Part shown: positions 8,490 through 16,432 of the stretch, in pieces
Layout of the letters: every line of letters starts with the position of its first letter
Numbering within the stretch: the stretch's first letter is position 1
Source: Fidelibacterota bacterium
Lineage (GTDB): Bacteria > Fidelibacterota > Marinisomatia > Marinisomatales > TCS55
Assembly: GCA_014239505.1 (NCBI GenBank)
Contig: JAAZYT010000160.1
Location: forward strand, 1 to 18,195
Reading direction: 5' to 3'
Length of the DNA stretch: 18,195 bases
Program-made: the position numbers and the translations under genes
Notes under the pieces: model-generated
Told to the model about the DNA's origin: nothing
What the model saw: only the letters and a program-made list of their open reading frames with translations
Databases searched by the model: none

Positions 8490-9823
8490 AAAAGATTATC
8501 GGAATACTTATAGCTTCATCTTTACTAATTGCTCAGTCAAAAAATGCAACAATGACAATGTATAAGGATGGTTTTGGGCTTGTTAAACAACCTGTATCTT
8601 GGGATGTTGCTCTTGGACAAGATACAATATCATGGGATCTTTTGCCTGTAGGATTGATTAAAGATTCCCCTTTTCTTACCCTGCAAAATGGCATAGTAAA
8701 TATGCAGCGATTAAATCAGGATGTTTTCTATTTTTCTGAGTATTTAAATAATTTTCTAGGTAAAGTTATTCAAGTCGAATTAATCAATGGAACTTCTTTT
8801 AAAGGTACGTTAGTTGAAATGCGTGGAGATAATATTACTATTACTCAAAAAAGAACAACAATATCATTTAACCGAGATAGAGTAGATTATATAACAGTAC
8901 CAGGAAAGCCAAACAATGCTATTTTCAAACCTTCTTTAACTTGGGTAATATCACCATATAAAAGATCAGGTAGTGTTACCGGAAACCTAATATATTTATC
9001 AAAAGGTTTTGACTGGGATGCCACCTATAGGCTTATTTTAGATGAGTCGGGTAACGTTGCTGAATTTTTGGCTGAGGCATATATTAAAAATAATAGCAAT
9101 TTAGATTTTATTGATCTATCAATTCAATTAGTTGAAGGGAAGCTAAAGCAAAATGGAAATATGAGTACTCCTCCTATAATGATGCGTTCAATTTCTGAAA
9201 GTGAAAAAAATTCAGAAATGAAAGAGGATCCCTTAGGAGATTATCATATCTATTCATTAGGAAATAAAATCAATTTAAAAGGGGAAGAAAGTATTACAAC
9301 ACGTCTTTATTCTTCTAGAGAAGTCTCGTTTGAAAAAACTTATTTATTTGAGAATGATGAAAAAAGTCAAAAAGAAGAGCCCCTTGGAATTGAATATCAA
9401 ATCTCGAATACGAAAGAAAATAATTTGGGAGTACCATTGCCAAAGGGGAAGATTCAACTCTATCAATCATCATCAAGTGGAAATATTGAGTATGTTGGAG
9501 AAGATGAGATTCGACAGGTACCAAAAGGAGCTAATGCAACAATTATATCTGGCCGAGCTTTTAACGTTGTAGGTAAACGCAAAGTTTTAAATTATGATAG
9601 ACAAAGAAAAAGTGAAGAAGGTACTATAAGTATTGAAGTATCAAATACCCTTTCGAAAGATATTAAAGTTCGCTTAATTGAACATATATATGGTGATTGG
9701 GTTATACGAGATGCTTCAGCAAATTATAGAAAAGAAGATGCTTCAACTATTCACTTCCCTTTAATGATTCCTGCAAATACTTCAAAAATTATTACTTATA
9801 CCTATCGTAAGGAATGGAAGTAA
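8486..9823 (+). CDS. Exported DUF4139-domain protein with an N-terminal Sm-like segment
   Basis: A 445-residue protein of unknown function. Residues 1-16 are a signal peptide (MKKIIGILIASSLLIA|Q), so it is exported, probably to the periplasm. Residues 90-138 (LGKVIQVELINGTSFKGTLV, then NITITQ and VDYITV) resemble an Sm-like beta-barrel, with the strand-turn pattern of LSm proteins. From about residue 145 to the end it matches DUF4139: the early GFDWDATYRLIL and AYIKNNSN blocks, and the final run from SIEVSNTLSKDIKVRLIEH to IHFPLMIPANTSK. The family is often annotated near 'mucoidy inhibitor MuiA'-type proteins; the DUF4140 coiled-coil N-terminus found in some members is missing here. Its ATG overlaps the valS stop (ATGA), so translation is probably coupled to valS, and recG follows directly. 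I see no catalytic motif and assign no biochemical role. Confidence 0.8.
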   Translation: MKKIIGILIASSLLIAQSKNATMTMYKDGFGLVKQPVSWDVALGQDTISWDLLPVGLIKDSPFLTLQNGIVNMQRLNQDVFYFSEYLNNFLGKVIQVELINGTSFKGTLVEMRGDNITITQKRTTISFNRDRVDYITVPGKPNNAIFKPSLTWVISPYKRSGSVTGNLIYLSKGFDWDATYRLILDESGNVAEFLAEAYIKNNSNLDFIDLSIQLVEGKLKQNGNMSTPPIMMRSISESEKNSEMKEDPLGDYHIYSLGNKINLKGEESITTRLYSSREVSFEKTYLFENDEKSQKEEPLGIEYQISNTKENNLGVPLPKGKIQLYQSSSSGNIEYVGEDEIRQVPKGANATIISGRAFNVVGKRKVLNYDRQRKSEEGTISIEVSNTLSKDIKVRLIEHIYGDWVIRDASANYRKEDASTIHFPLMIPANTSKIITYTYRKEWK

Positions 9824-11917
9824 TTGGTTGTGCCTGAAAAGGCTTTATCTCTTTCTTCATCAATCAAATCATTAAAAGGCATCGGCGCTACCAGATCTGA
9901 TGCTTTTTCTGCGATTGATATTTTTTCCGTTTTAGATCTTATTAGTTATTACCCCAGGAAGTATCTAGATCGTTCAACGGTTCTTCCTATCTCAAAACTA
10001 AAGGTCAATCATGATGCTACTATAATTGGAAAAGTAGAAGCAGCCGGAATGAGGCGAGGAAAGCGTCGTCAATATTTTCAAGCTGTATTATCTGATGGCA
10101 AGGGTATGGTGACACTGACTTGGTTCAATGGAGCTCGATATATCAATAAATCTATTTCTGTTGGAGATCGTCTAGCGGTTAGTGGTAAAGTAGATTTTTT
10201 TAATGGTCATCAAATGGTACATCCTGAATATGAGAAATTAAAAAATGATGAAGACCCAGTGAATTCAGGGCAAATTATACCTCTTTATTCAATTCCTGCT
10301 GAACTTAATAAGGCTGGAATAGATAGTAGAAATATTCGACGAATGATTCAAACAACTTTTAATCAATTAAAAGATGTCCCTGACCATTTTTCTGACAGTT
10401 TTAAAAAAGAGTATAGATTAACAGCTCTTGATTCAGCTTTAAGAAATATTCATTTTTCTAAATCTGAAGAGAAACTGAATGAAGCGATTAATCGCTTAAA
10501 GTTTGATGAACATTTTTTTCTTCAATTGCTTATGGCTATTCGTAAATCCTCTTCAAAAAAAATAGGAACAAAAGCATTAAATAAAATTGGTCCAAAATAT
10601 AAAATTATTTCTGAAAACCTTGATTTTGAACTTACGAATGCACAAAAAAAAGTTATAAAAGAAATAAAATCTGATTTAGCTGAACCTTTCTCAATGAATC
10701 GTCTTTTGCAGGGTGATGTTGGTTCGGGAAAGACGATTGTCTCTATTTTAGCTACAACAATTGCAGTTGCAAATGATGCACAAGTAGCTATAATGGTACC
10801 CACAGAAATTTTAGCTCGCCAACATTATGAATCTTTCAAAAAGCATTCTGAAACTGCTCACATGACTTGCGCGCTTCTTGTTGGAGGTACACCGGCAAAA
10901 GAACGAGGTAATATTTTAAATGCGCTAGAGAGCGGTCAAATTAATATTATTATTGGGACTCATGCTCTCATTCAGAAAGATATTATTTTTAAATCTTTAG
11001 GTTTTTGCATTATTGATGAACAACATCGGTTTGGTGTAAGTCAAAGGGGTACGCTATTATCCAAGGGTTCAAATCCGCATTTATTAGCGATGACGGCAAC
11101 GCCAATACCTAGAACCCTAGCAATTACTTACCACGGTGATATGGATCTATCAATAATTGATGAGATGCCAAAGAATAGAGTTCCGGTTGTAACTAAAACA
11201 GTGAATGAAAGTAGACTAAAAAAAGTTTATCAATTCATGGATGATGAAGTTTTAGAAGGAAGGCAGTGTATGGTTGTGTATCCACTAGTTGAAGAATCAG
11301 AAAAGTCTGATTTAAAAGCTGCAGTTGAAATGCACTCTCATTTGTCAGAAAAAATATTTCCTAAATTAAAAGTAGGACTCTTGCATGGTAAAATGAAAAA
11401 GGTCGAAAAAGATGAGATCATGACTAGTTTTAATCAAAATAAAATTAATATTCTTATTTCAACAACGGTGATAGAAGTTGGAATAGACATCCCCAATGCT
11501 ACGGTTATGCTAATTGAGCATGCAGAGAGATTTGGACTTACGCAACTTCACCAACTTCGAGGTCGAGTTGGCAGGGGGTCTGAAAAAAGCTATTGTATTT
11601 TGGTTCATAGGAAAATTACAGAAACTTCAAAAAATAGACTTAGGATTATGGAATCTACCAATGATGGTTTTAAAATTTCTGATGAAGATTTAAAAATAAG
11701 AGGCCCCGGCGAGTTTTTTGGTATACGTCAAAGTGGATTTTTAAAATATAAAATTGCAAATATGGTAACAGATGGTCCAATTCTAAGAAATGCAAGAACT
11801 GCAGCTTTTGCTTTGGTAAAAAAAGATTCTACTTTAAGCCAGCAAGAACATAATAAAATTCGAAGTCGATTAGTAAATGAATATCAAGACAAACTTCAAA
11901 ATGTAAATATTTCATGA
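9824..11917 (+). CDS. recG: ATP-dependent DNA helicase RecG
   Basis: A 697-residue superfamily 2 helicase that reverses stalled replication forks and migrates branched DNA; the length matches the family. The N-terminal segment (SLKGIGATRSDAF, 16-28, then PRKYLDR at 44-50) and the OB-fold wedge domain (about 62-125) precede the motor. Motor motifs include Walker A GDVGSGKT (297-304), DEQH box (398-401), motif III MTATPIPRT (423-431), ISTTVIEVGIDIPNA (545-559) and QLRGRVGRG (577-585). The C-terminal TRG-type region contains FKISDEDLKIRGPGEFFG. It begins directly after the DUF4139 stop. The start may be TTG 9824 or GTG 9830: GGAAG (9816-9820) is 3 nt from the first and 9 nt from the second, so GTG 9830 is at least as likely. 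No ATG occurs near the N-terminal domain. No terminator is visible after the stop. Confidence 0.96.
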   Translation: MVVPEKALSLSSSIKSLKGIGATRSDAFSAIDIFSVLDLISYYPRKYLDRSTVLPISKLKVNHDATIIGKVEAAGMRRGKRRQYFQAVLSDGKGMVTLTWFNGARYINKSISVGDRLAVSGKVDFFNGHQMVHPEYEKLKNDEDPVNSGQIIPLYSIPAELNKAGIDSRNIRRMIQTTFNQLKDVPDHFSDSFKKEYRLTALDSALRNIHFSKSEEKLNEAINRLKFDEHFFLQLLMAIRKSSSKKIGTKALNKIGPKYKIISENLDFELTNAQKKVIKEIKSDLAEPFSMNRLLQGDVGSGKTIVSILATTIAVANDAQVAIMVPTEILARQHYESFKKHSETAHMTCALLVGGTPAKERGNILNALESGQINIIIGTHALIQKDIIFKSLGFCIIDEQHRFGVSQRGTLLSKGSNPHLLAMTATPIPRTLAITYHGDMDLSIIDEMPKNRVPVVTKTVNESRLKKVYQFMDDEVLEGRQCMVVYPLVEESEKSDLKAAVEMHSHLSEKIFPKLKVGLLHGKMKKVEKDEIMTSFNQNKINILISTTVIEVGIDIPNATVMLIEHAERFGLTQLHQLRGRVGRGSEKSYCILVHRKITETSKNRLRIMESTNDGFKISDEDLKIRGPGEFFGIRQSGFLKYKIANMVTDGPILRNARTAAFALVKKDSTLSQQEHNKIRSRLVNEYQDKLQNVNIS

Positions 11918-12019
11918 TTTATTAGTTTTTTTAATTTAGTTACTATTTAACGTAATTTTGTTGGCTGATTACGAAACAATTTTTATTAAAATAATTATAA
12001 CTTATTTAAGAGGAAGAGC
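11918..12019 (+). promoter_or_regulatory. Intergenic leader with possible weak promoter and a clear RBS before the DUF1844 gene
   Basis: This 102-nt AT-rich gap holds no gene. TTGGCT, followed 17 nt later by TATTAA, could form a weak sigma70-type promoter (four of six at each box), but in such AT-rich DNA this is near chance. A purine-rich AAGAGGAAG ends 3 nt before the ATG at 12020 and is a credible Shine-Dalgarno sequence. I see no convincing rho-independent terminator for recG, so read-through from the upstream operon is possible. Confidence 0.3.
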
Positions 12020-12412
12020 ATGACCGAAGAACAATTAAAAAAAGAAGATCAACTATTTATTCACCTTGTAAACACATTTGTACAGAGTGCTTGGATTTCA
12101 TTAGGAAAGGTTAAAAATCCAGTATCTGATAAAATGGAAAGGAACTTAGATCAAGCTACTTATTATATAGATTTATTGGATATGCTTCAAACAAAAATGA
12201 AAGGTAATCTTAGCGAGTGGGAAGAACAGTTTATAATTCATAGTCTAAGTGAGCTAAAACTAAATTTTATTGACGAGCAAAAAAAGTCATCTGAAGAAGA
12301 TAAAATTGATGAAGACAAAGAATCAACGCCACCAGTAAAAAAAGAGAAACCTAAAGCAAACAAGAAGACAAAATCATCAAAGAAGTCATCAAAAAGTAAG
12401 AAAGAAAAATAA
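12020..12412 (+). CDS. DUF1844 family small protein with a Lys-rich C-terminal tail
   Basis: A 130-residue cytosolic protein of unknown function. Residues 13-84 match the DUF1844 pattern: a hydrophobic helix (FIHLVNTFVQSAWISLGK), then NLDQATYYIDLLDMLQ (42-57), the signature K-x-x-GNLS..E (KMKGNLSEWEE, 59-69) and a final SLSELKLNFI helix. This is a small all-helical domain. The tail from about 85 is low complexity, first acidic (SSEEDKIDEDKE) and then dominated by Lys, Ser and Pro, ending KKSSKSKKEK; it is probably disordered and might bind nucleic acid or acidic membrane surfaces. A good ribosome binding site (AAGAGGAAG) precedes the ATG. The DUF2723 gene starts 2 nt after the stop, so the two are almost certainly co-translated. 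The role is unknown. Confidence 0.8.
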   Translation: MTEEQLKKEDQLFIHLVNTFVQSAWISLGKVKNPVSDKMERNLDQATYYIDLLDMLQTKMKGNLSEWEEQFIIHSLSELKLNFIDEQKKSSEEDKIDEDKESTPPVKKEKPKANKKTKSSKKSSKSKKEK

Positions 12413-12414
12413 AA

Positions 12415-15345
12415 TTGATTCATAAAGATTTCATTCAATTAAACCGTTTTGTTGCCGTAGTAACGCTCGGTCTTTCATTCTTAATATATCTATTAACTAT
12501 GGCGGATACAGTCCCTTATTGGGATTCAGGTGAATTTATTGCGACTTCATTTATTTTAGGAGTTCCTCACCCTCCTGGAAGTCCATTATATTTGATTATT
12601 GGTCGTATCTTTTCTATGATTCCATTTAATCCTGACATTGCATTTCGTATCAATCTTATTTCTCCAGTAGTCAGCTCTTTAGCTGTTATGTACTTATATC
12701 TTGGTAGCGTCAAATTAATATCAAATTACAGAGGTAAAATACAAACTCAAATAGATGCATTAATTACTTTTGGAGGAGCCTTAGTTGGTTCGCTAACATT
12801 TGCATTTACCGATTCACATTGGTTTAATGCTGTTGAGGCAGAAGTATATGGATTTTCTACATTTTTTACAGCAATTGTAGTTTGGTTGATCCTTCATTGG
12901 GCAGAAAGAGCTAATGAAAAAGGAAATGAAAGATATATCTTAATTATTGCTTATATGATTGGATTAGCAACCGGTGTTCATCTACTAAATCTATTAGCAC
13001 TTCCTTTTGTAGCACTTATTATTTATTTCAAAAAATATAAATTTTCGTTCAAAGGGTTTTTAATAACAACCTTGATAACTGGTTTGGTTTATTTAATTAT
13101 TAATGTTGGTATTATTAATGGAACTCCAAAGCTTGTTAATGCTATTGGTTTATCAATGACTATTTTACTGGCTTTAGCCATTGTTGGCGCAATGGTCTAC
13201 ACTGTTTCAATAAAAAAAATTCAATATGCGCTAGCACTTACCTCTGTGGTCTTTATACTAATAGGTTATTCAACCTATGCTATGATATTTATTCGATCAG
13301 GTCAAAGCCCAGCAATTAATGAGAATGACCCATCTACTGTTTCACGTGCGATTGCTTATATGGAAAGAGAACAATATGGTCAAATGTTCCAATTTCCAAG
13401 ACGATTTGATGGTTTGCCATCAAAACATGAAGCTGTAGGTAGACCTACAAGTGGAAGAGAATATTCTCCCTCTCAAGATAGGAAATACAAAACGTATCGT
13501 TTAGATAAGCAATGGAATTATTTTTGGAGCTATCAAGTAAAAAAAATGTATTGGCGGTATTTTTTATGGCAGTTTGCAGGAAGAGGGCCAAGCACTGATA
13601 AATATGTAACAGCTTACGGCGCCACGACTGACCAAGATGGTGTAGATTGGTTTCAATTTGGTTTTCCACTGGCTTTTCTTTTTGGCCTCTGGGGAATGTT
13701 CTTTCATTTTCAAAAAGATAGAGAGCAGGCTTTTTCTGTATTGAGTCTTTTTCTTATGACGGGTCTTGCTATTATAATCTTTGTTAATCAAGATAATCCT
13801 CAGCCTAGAGAAAGAGATTACTCTTATGTGGGTAGCTTCTTCGCCTTTGCAATGTGGATCTCAATCGCTGTATCGGCACTTGGAGATTGGGTAAAAAAAT
13901 ATTTAAATAATAAACCCTATTCAAAAAATGTATTAATCGGAATCTTTTCATTCCTCTTATTAGCGATGCCAGGAATGATGTTAAGAGCGAATTATCATGA
14001 ACATAATCGTTCTGATAATCGACTTGCCTGGGATTACAGTTATAATATTTTACAGTCTTGTGAACCGAATGCTATCATATTTACGAATGGTGATAATGAT
14101 ACTTTTCCACTTTGGTATTTACAAGAAGTTGAAGGTATTAGAAAAGATATTACGGTTGCAAATCTTAGTCTTTTAAATACTGAATGGTATATACGCCAAA
14201 TACGTGATTCTCGTCGAGCAAATCAAAGTTCATCCGAGTTAGATCAATTTATAAACATGACGGATAGTCAAATTATAGATATTTCTTCTGGGCTTCAGCC
14301 TTGGAAGTCCAGGAATGTTCAAATCCCAACCCCTAAATCTGAAAAAAATAAAGATGGTTTTATAGAATGGCAAGTGAATCCTACTTTTGCTGGTGCTGCA
14401 CTAATGGTAAAAGATATGATGATTTTGAAAATTATTTCTGATGCTAAATGGAAATATCCAATATATTTTGCTGTTACAGTACCTGCGAGTAATAGACTTG
14501 GTCTCGAGGATCATATTGAAATGGAAGGGTTAGTTTATCGCTTGCGTCCGCATAAAATAGATAAGCGAAACCCTATTAATGAGGAACGTATGTGGACGAA
14601 CCTTATGTCGGGATCTAATTCTGATGTTTGGCAAAAAGATATTGAAGCAAAAGAGTGGTTGCAACTTGAAGGCGATATATGGTCAAAAGACTATAAACCT
14701 GGATATCTTTATAGAAATCTAGGAAGAGAAGATGTTTATTATTTTCCATCAACAAATATACGCCTCCTTCAAAATTTAAGAAGTGCTCATATGCAATTAG
14801 CTGCATATCATTATATGGCTTTTAAAGATTATCAAAATACTGATTCAGAAAAATCAGAAATGCACCGAAAAAAGGCTTTAGCTGTAATAGATAAAATGCA
14901 AGATGTTATACCAGAACGAACAATTCGATATGATGCGAAAGATCTTCACTATCAATTGGGACGTCTATATGGTGAATTGGGTAATAAAGAAGAATTAAAA
15001 CGTATAATGGATATCCTCATGCAGAGGAGTGACCTTACAATTAGAGATAAGGTAGACTATGGTCAAGCGTATCTTTCACAATTAGATTCATTTAATGTAG
15101 GTAAAACTATTTTTGAAGGACTATATGAAGAATTTAAATCAATTGAAAATGGACAACGTCTAGTTTCACAAAATGAAATGCAAGAATGGAGAAATTACTT
15201 TACGCAGATTGTTTCTTCCTTGATTTTCACCTACAAAAAGTTAGATATGATTAATGAAGCAGAATTAGTAATCTCAGATTGGTTAAATAAAAACCCTAAC
15301 GATCCGGTTGCTAAACAACTCCTTGAAGATTTAAAATTAGAATAA
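12415..15345 (+). CDS. DUF2723 (TMEM260-like) polytopic membrane glycosyltransferase with TPR-like C-terminus
   Basis: A 976-residue protein. The N-terminal half has about ten hydrophobic segments, with the family motif YWDSGEFIAT (35-44) in the first outer loop, HPPGSPLY (52-59) and later NPQPRERDYSYVGSFFAF. Family knowledge: DUF2723 proteins are C-type-fold glycosyltransferases related to human TMEM260, a protein O-mannosyltransferase. The Asp-Glu of the DSGE loop fits the catalytic acid position of PMT-type enzymes using a lipid-linked sugar. After the membrane part comes a soluble region containing NGDNDTFPLWYLQE and then helical repeats (about 790-976) that look TPR-like. The only N-terminal start options before TM1 are TTG 12415 or the following ATT; the first ATG (codon 29) lies inside TM1, so TTG is preferred. 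The gene follows the DUF1844 gene by 2 nt and precedes a GT2 gene. The acceptor protein and donor sugar are unknown. Confidence 0.88.
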   Translation: MIHKDFIQLNRFVAVVTLGLSFLIYLLTMADTVPYWDSGEFIATSFILGVPHPPGSPLYLIIGRIFSMIPFNPDIAFRINLISPVVSSLAVMYLYLGSVKLISNYRGKIQTQIDALITFGGALVGSLTFAFTDSHWFNAVEAEVYGFSTFFTAIVVWLILHWAERANEKGNERYILIIAYMIGLATGVHLLNLLALPFVALIIYFKKYKFSFKGFLITTLITGLVYLIINVGIINGTPKLVNAIGLSMTILLALAIVGAMVYTVSIKKIQYALALTSVVFILIGYSTYAMIFIRSGQSPAINENDPSTVSRAIAYMEREQYGQMFQFPRRFDGLPSKHEAVGRPTSGREYSPSQDRKYKTYRLDKQWNYFWSYQVKKMYWRYFLWQFAGRGPSTDKYVTAYGATTDQDGVDWFQFGFPLAFLFGLWGMFFHFQKDREQAFSVLSLFLMTGLAIIIFVNQDNPQPRERDYSYVGSFFAFAMWISIAVSALGDWVKKYLNNKPYSKNVLIGIFSFLLLAMPGMMLRANYHEHNRSDNRLAWDYSYNILQSCEPNAIIFTNGDNDTFPLWYLQEVEGIRKDITVANLSLLNTEWYIRQIRDSRRANQSSSELDQFINMTDSQIIDISSGLQPWKSRNVQIPTPKSEKNKDGFIEWQVNPTFAGAALMVKDMMILKIISDAKWKYPIYFAVTVPASNRLGLEDHIEMEGLVYRLRPHKIDKRNPINEERMWTNLMSGSNSDVWQKDIEAKEWLQLEGDIWSKDYKPGYLYRNLGREDVYYFPSTNIRLLQNLRSAHMQLAAYHYMAFKDYQNTDSEKSEMHRKKALAVIDKMQDVIPERTIRYDAKDLHYQLGRLYGELGNKEELKRIMDILMQRSDLTIRDKVDYGQAYLSQLDSFNVGKTIFEGLYEEFKSIENGQRLVSQNEMQEWRNYFTQIVSSLIFTYKKLDMINEAELVISDWLNKNPNDPVAKQLLEDLKLE

Positions 15346-15359
15346 TGTAAGTAGGTAAG

Positions 15360-15382
15360 AAGAGATTTTGGTTTAATCTCTT
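15360..15382 (+). repeat. 8-bp perfect hairpin abutting the GT2 start codon
   Basis: AAGAGATT (15360-15367) and its exact reverse complement AATCTCTT (15375-15382) flank a 7-nt loop, and the right arm ends at the base before the ATG at 15383. It begins 14 nt after the DUF2723 stop. No T-tract follows, so it is not a normal rho-independent terminator. It could restrain ribosome access to the first ATG or favour the in-frame ATG at 15395. The fold is visible; the effect is inferred. Confidence 0.5.
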
Positions 15383-16432
15383 ATGAAGTTAAATATGGAA
15401 AATCCAAAAGTATCTATTATTATTCCACATTGGAATGGAATTGATATTCTTACTGAGTGTTTGGAATCACTTACATTAACAGAATATGATAATTTTGAAA
15501 TTATTGTTGTTGATAATGCATCAACTGATGGCAGTCCTGATTTAGTAACTTTAAACTTTCCTCAAATAAACCTAGTAGAAAATTCTGAAAATTTTGGCTA
15601 TGCGGGTGGTTGCAATCGAGGAGCTAAGATAGCCAATGGTGAATATCTTGTTTTTTTAAATAATGATACAATTCAAGAGCCAAATTGGCTATTTCCACTA
15701 GTTGATTTTCTTAAATTGAATTCCAAAGTTGCAGCAGTTCAACCTAAAATTTTAAATTATTATGATCGTACAAAGTTTGATTATGCTGGCGGAGCAGGAG
15801 GCTGGCTAGATATTTTAGGGTTTCCTTTTGCTAGAGGGCGAATTTTCCAAGAATTAGAAGAAGATAAAGGTCAATACGATAGTATGCGGCCAGTTTTTTG
15901 GACAAGTGGTACAGCATTTATGGTGAGAAAAGTTGATTTTGAATTGGTTGGGGGCTTCGATGAAAGCTTTTTTGCTCATCAGGAAGAGGTTGACCTTTGT
16001 TGGAAATTTCATCTGGTGAATAAAGAAACTTGGGCTATCCCAAGTAGTGTAGTTTATCATAAAAATGCGGTAACTCTACCAATGTTCTCTTTAAAGAAAC
16101 AATATTTAAACCACCGAAATTCACTGCAAATGGTTCTTAGTAATTATAGTTTACCTTTAGCCTTATACATTTTGCCAATTAGATTTTCATTAGAATTTGT
16201 TGCATTGAGTTATGCCTTACTTAGAATGGATTTCAATCATGTATTTGGAATAATAAAATCATTATTATGGATCATTACACATCCATTTGCTATTTTGAAA
16301 AGGCGGAAGCATATAAAAACGATAAGAACAGTTAAGGATAAAAAAGTTTTATCTTGGCTATTTTGGGGTAGTGTGGTTTTTGATTACTATATAAGAGGTA
16401 AGAAAAGATCAATTGATATTATTAAAGAATAA
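15383..16432 (+). CDS. Family 2 (GT-A) glycosyltransferase, rhamnosyltransferase-like
   Basis: A 349-residue glycosyltransferase. The GT-A fold is clear: KVSIIIPHWNG (9-19), the nucleotide-binding VVDNASTDGS (42-51), ENFGYAGGCNRG (69-80), the metal-binding DXD-equivalent FLNNDT (91-96), the acceptor-side SGTAFMVRK (175-183) and GGFDESFFAHQEEVDLCWK (190-208). This subgroup is commonly annotated as dTDP-rhamnosyl- or other dTDP/UDP-sugar transferases acting on cell-surface glycans; the sugar here is unknown. A hydrophobic helix at about 258-281 and a basic C-terminal region suggest attachment to the inner face of the cytoplasmic membrane. Start codons at 15383 and 15395 are both in frame. I keep the first, but the hairpin that ends at 15382 and the lack of a ribosome binding site make 15395 possible. 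It lies 37 nt after the DUF2723 gene and is likely its operon partner. Its stop directly abuts the convergent gene. Confidence 0.92.
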   Translation: MKLNMENPKVSIIIPHWNGIDILTECLESLTLTEYDNFEIIVVDNASTDGSPDLVTLNFPQINLVENSENFGYAGGCNRGAKIANGEYLVFLNNDTIQEPNWLFPLVDFLKLNSKVAAVQPKILNYYDRTKFDYAGGAGGWLDILGFPFARGRIFQELEEDKGQYDSMRPVFWTSGTAFMVRKVDFELVGGFDESFFAHQEEVDLCWKFHLVNKETWAIPSSVVYHKNAVTLPMFSLKKQYLNHRNSLQMVLSNYSLPLALYILPIRFSLEFVALSYALLRMDFNHVFGIIKSLLWIITHPFAILKRRKHIKTIRTVKDKKVLSWLFWGSVVFDYYIRGKKRSIDIIKE

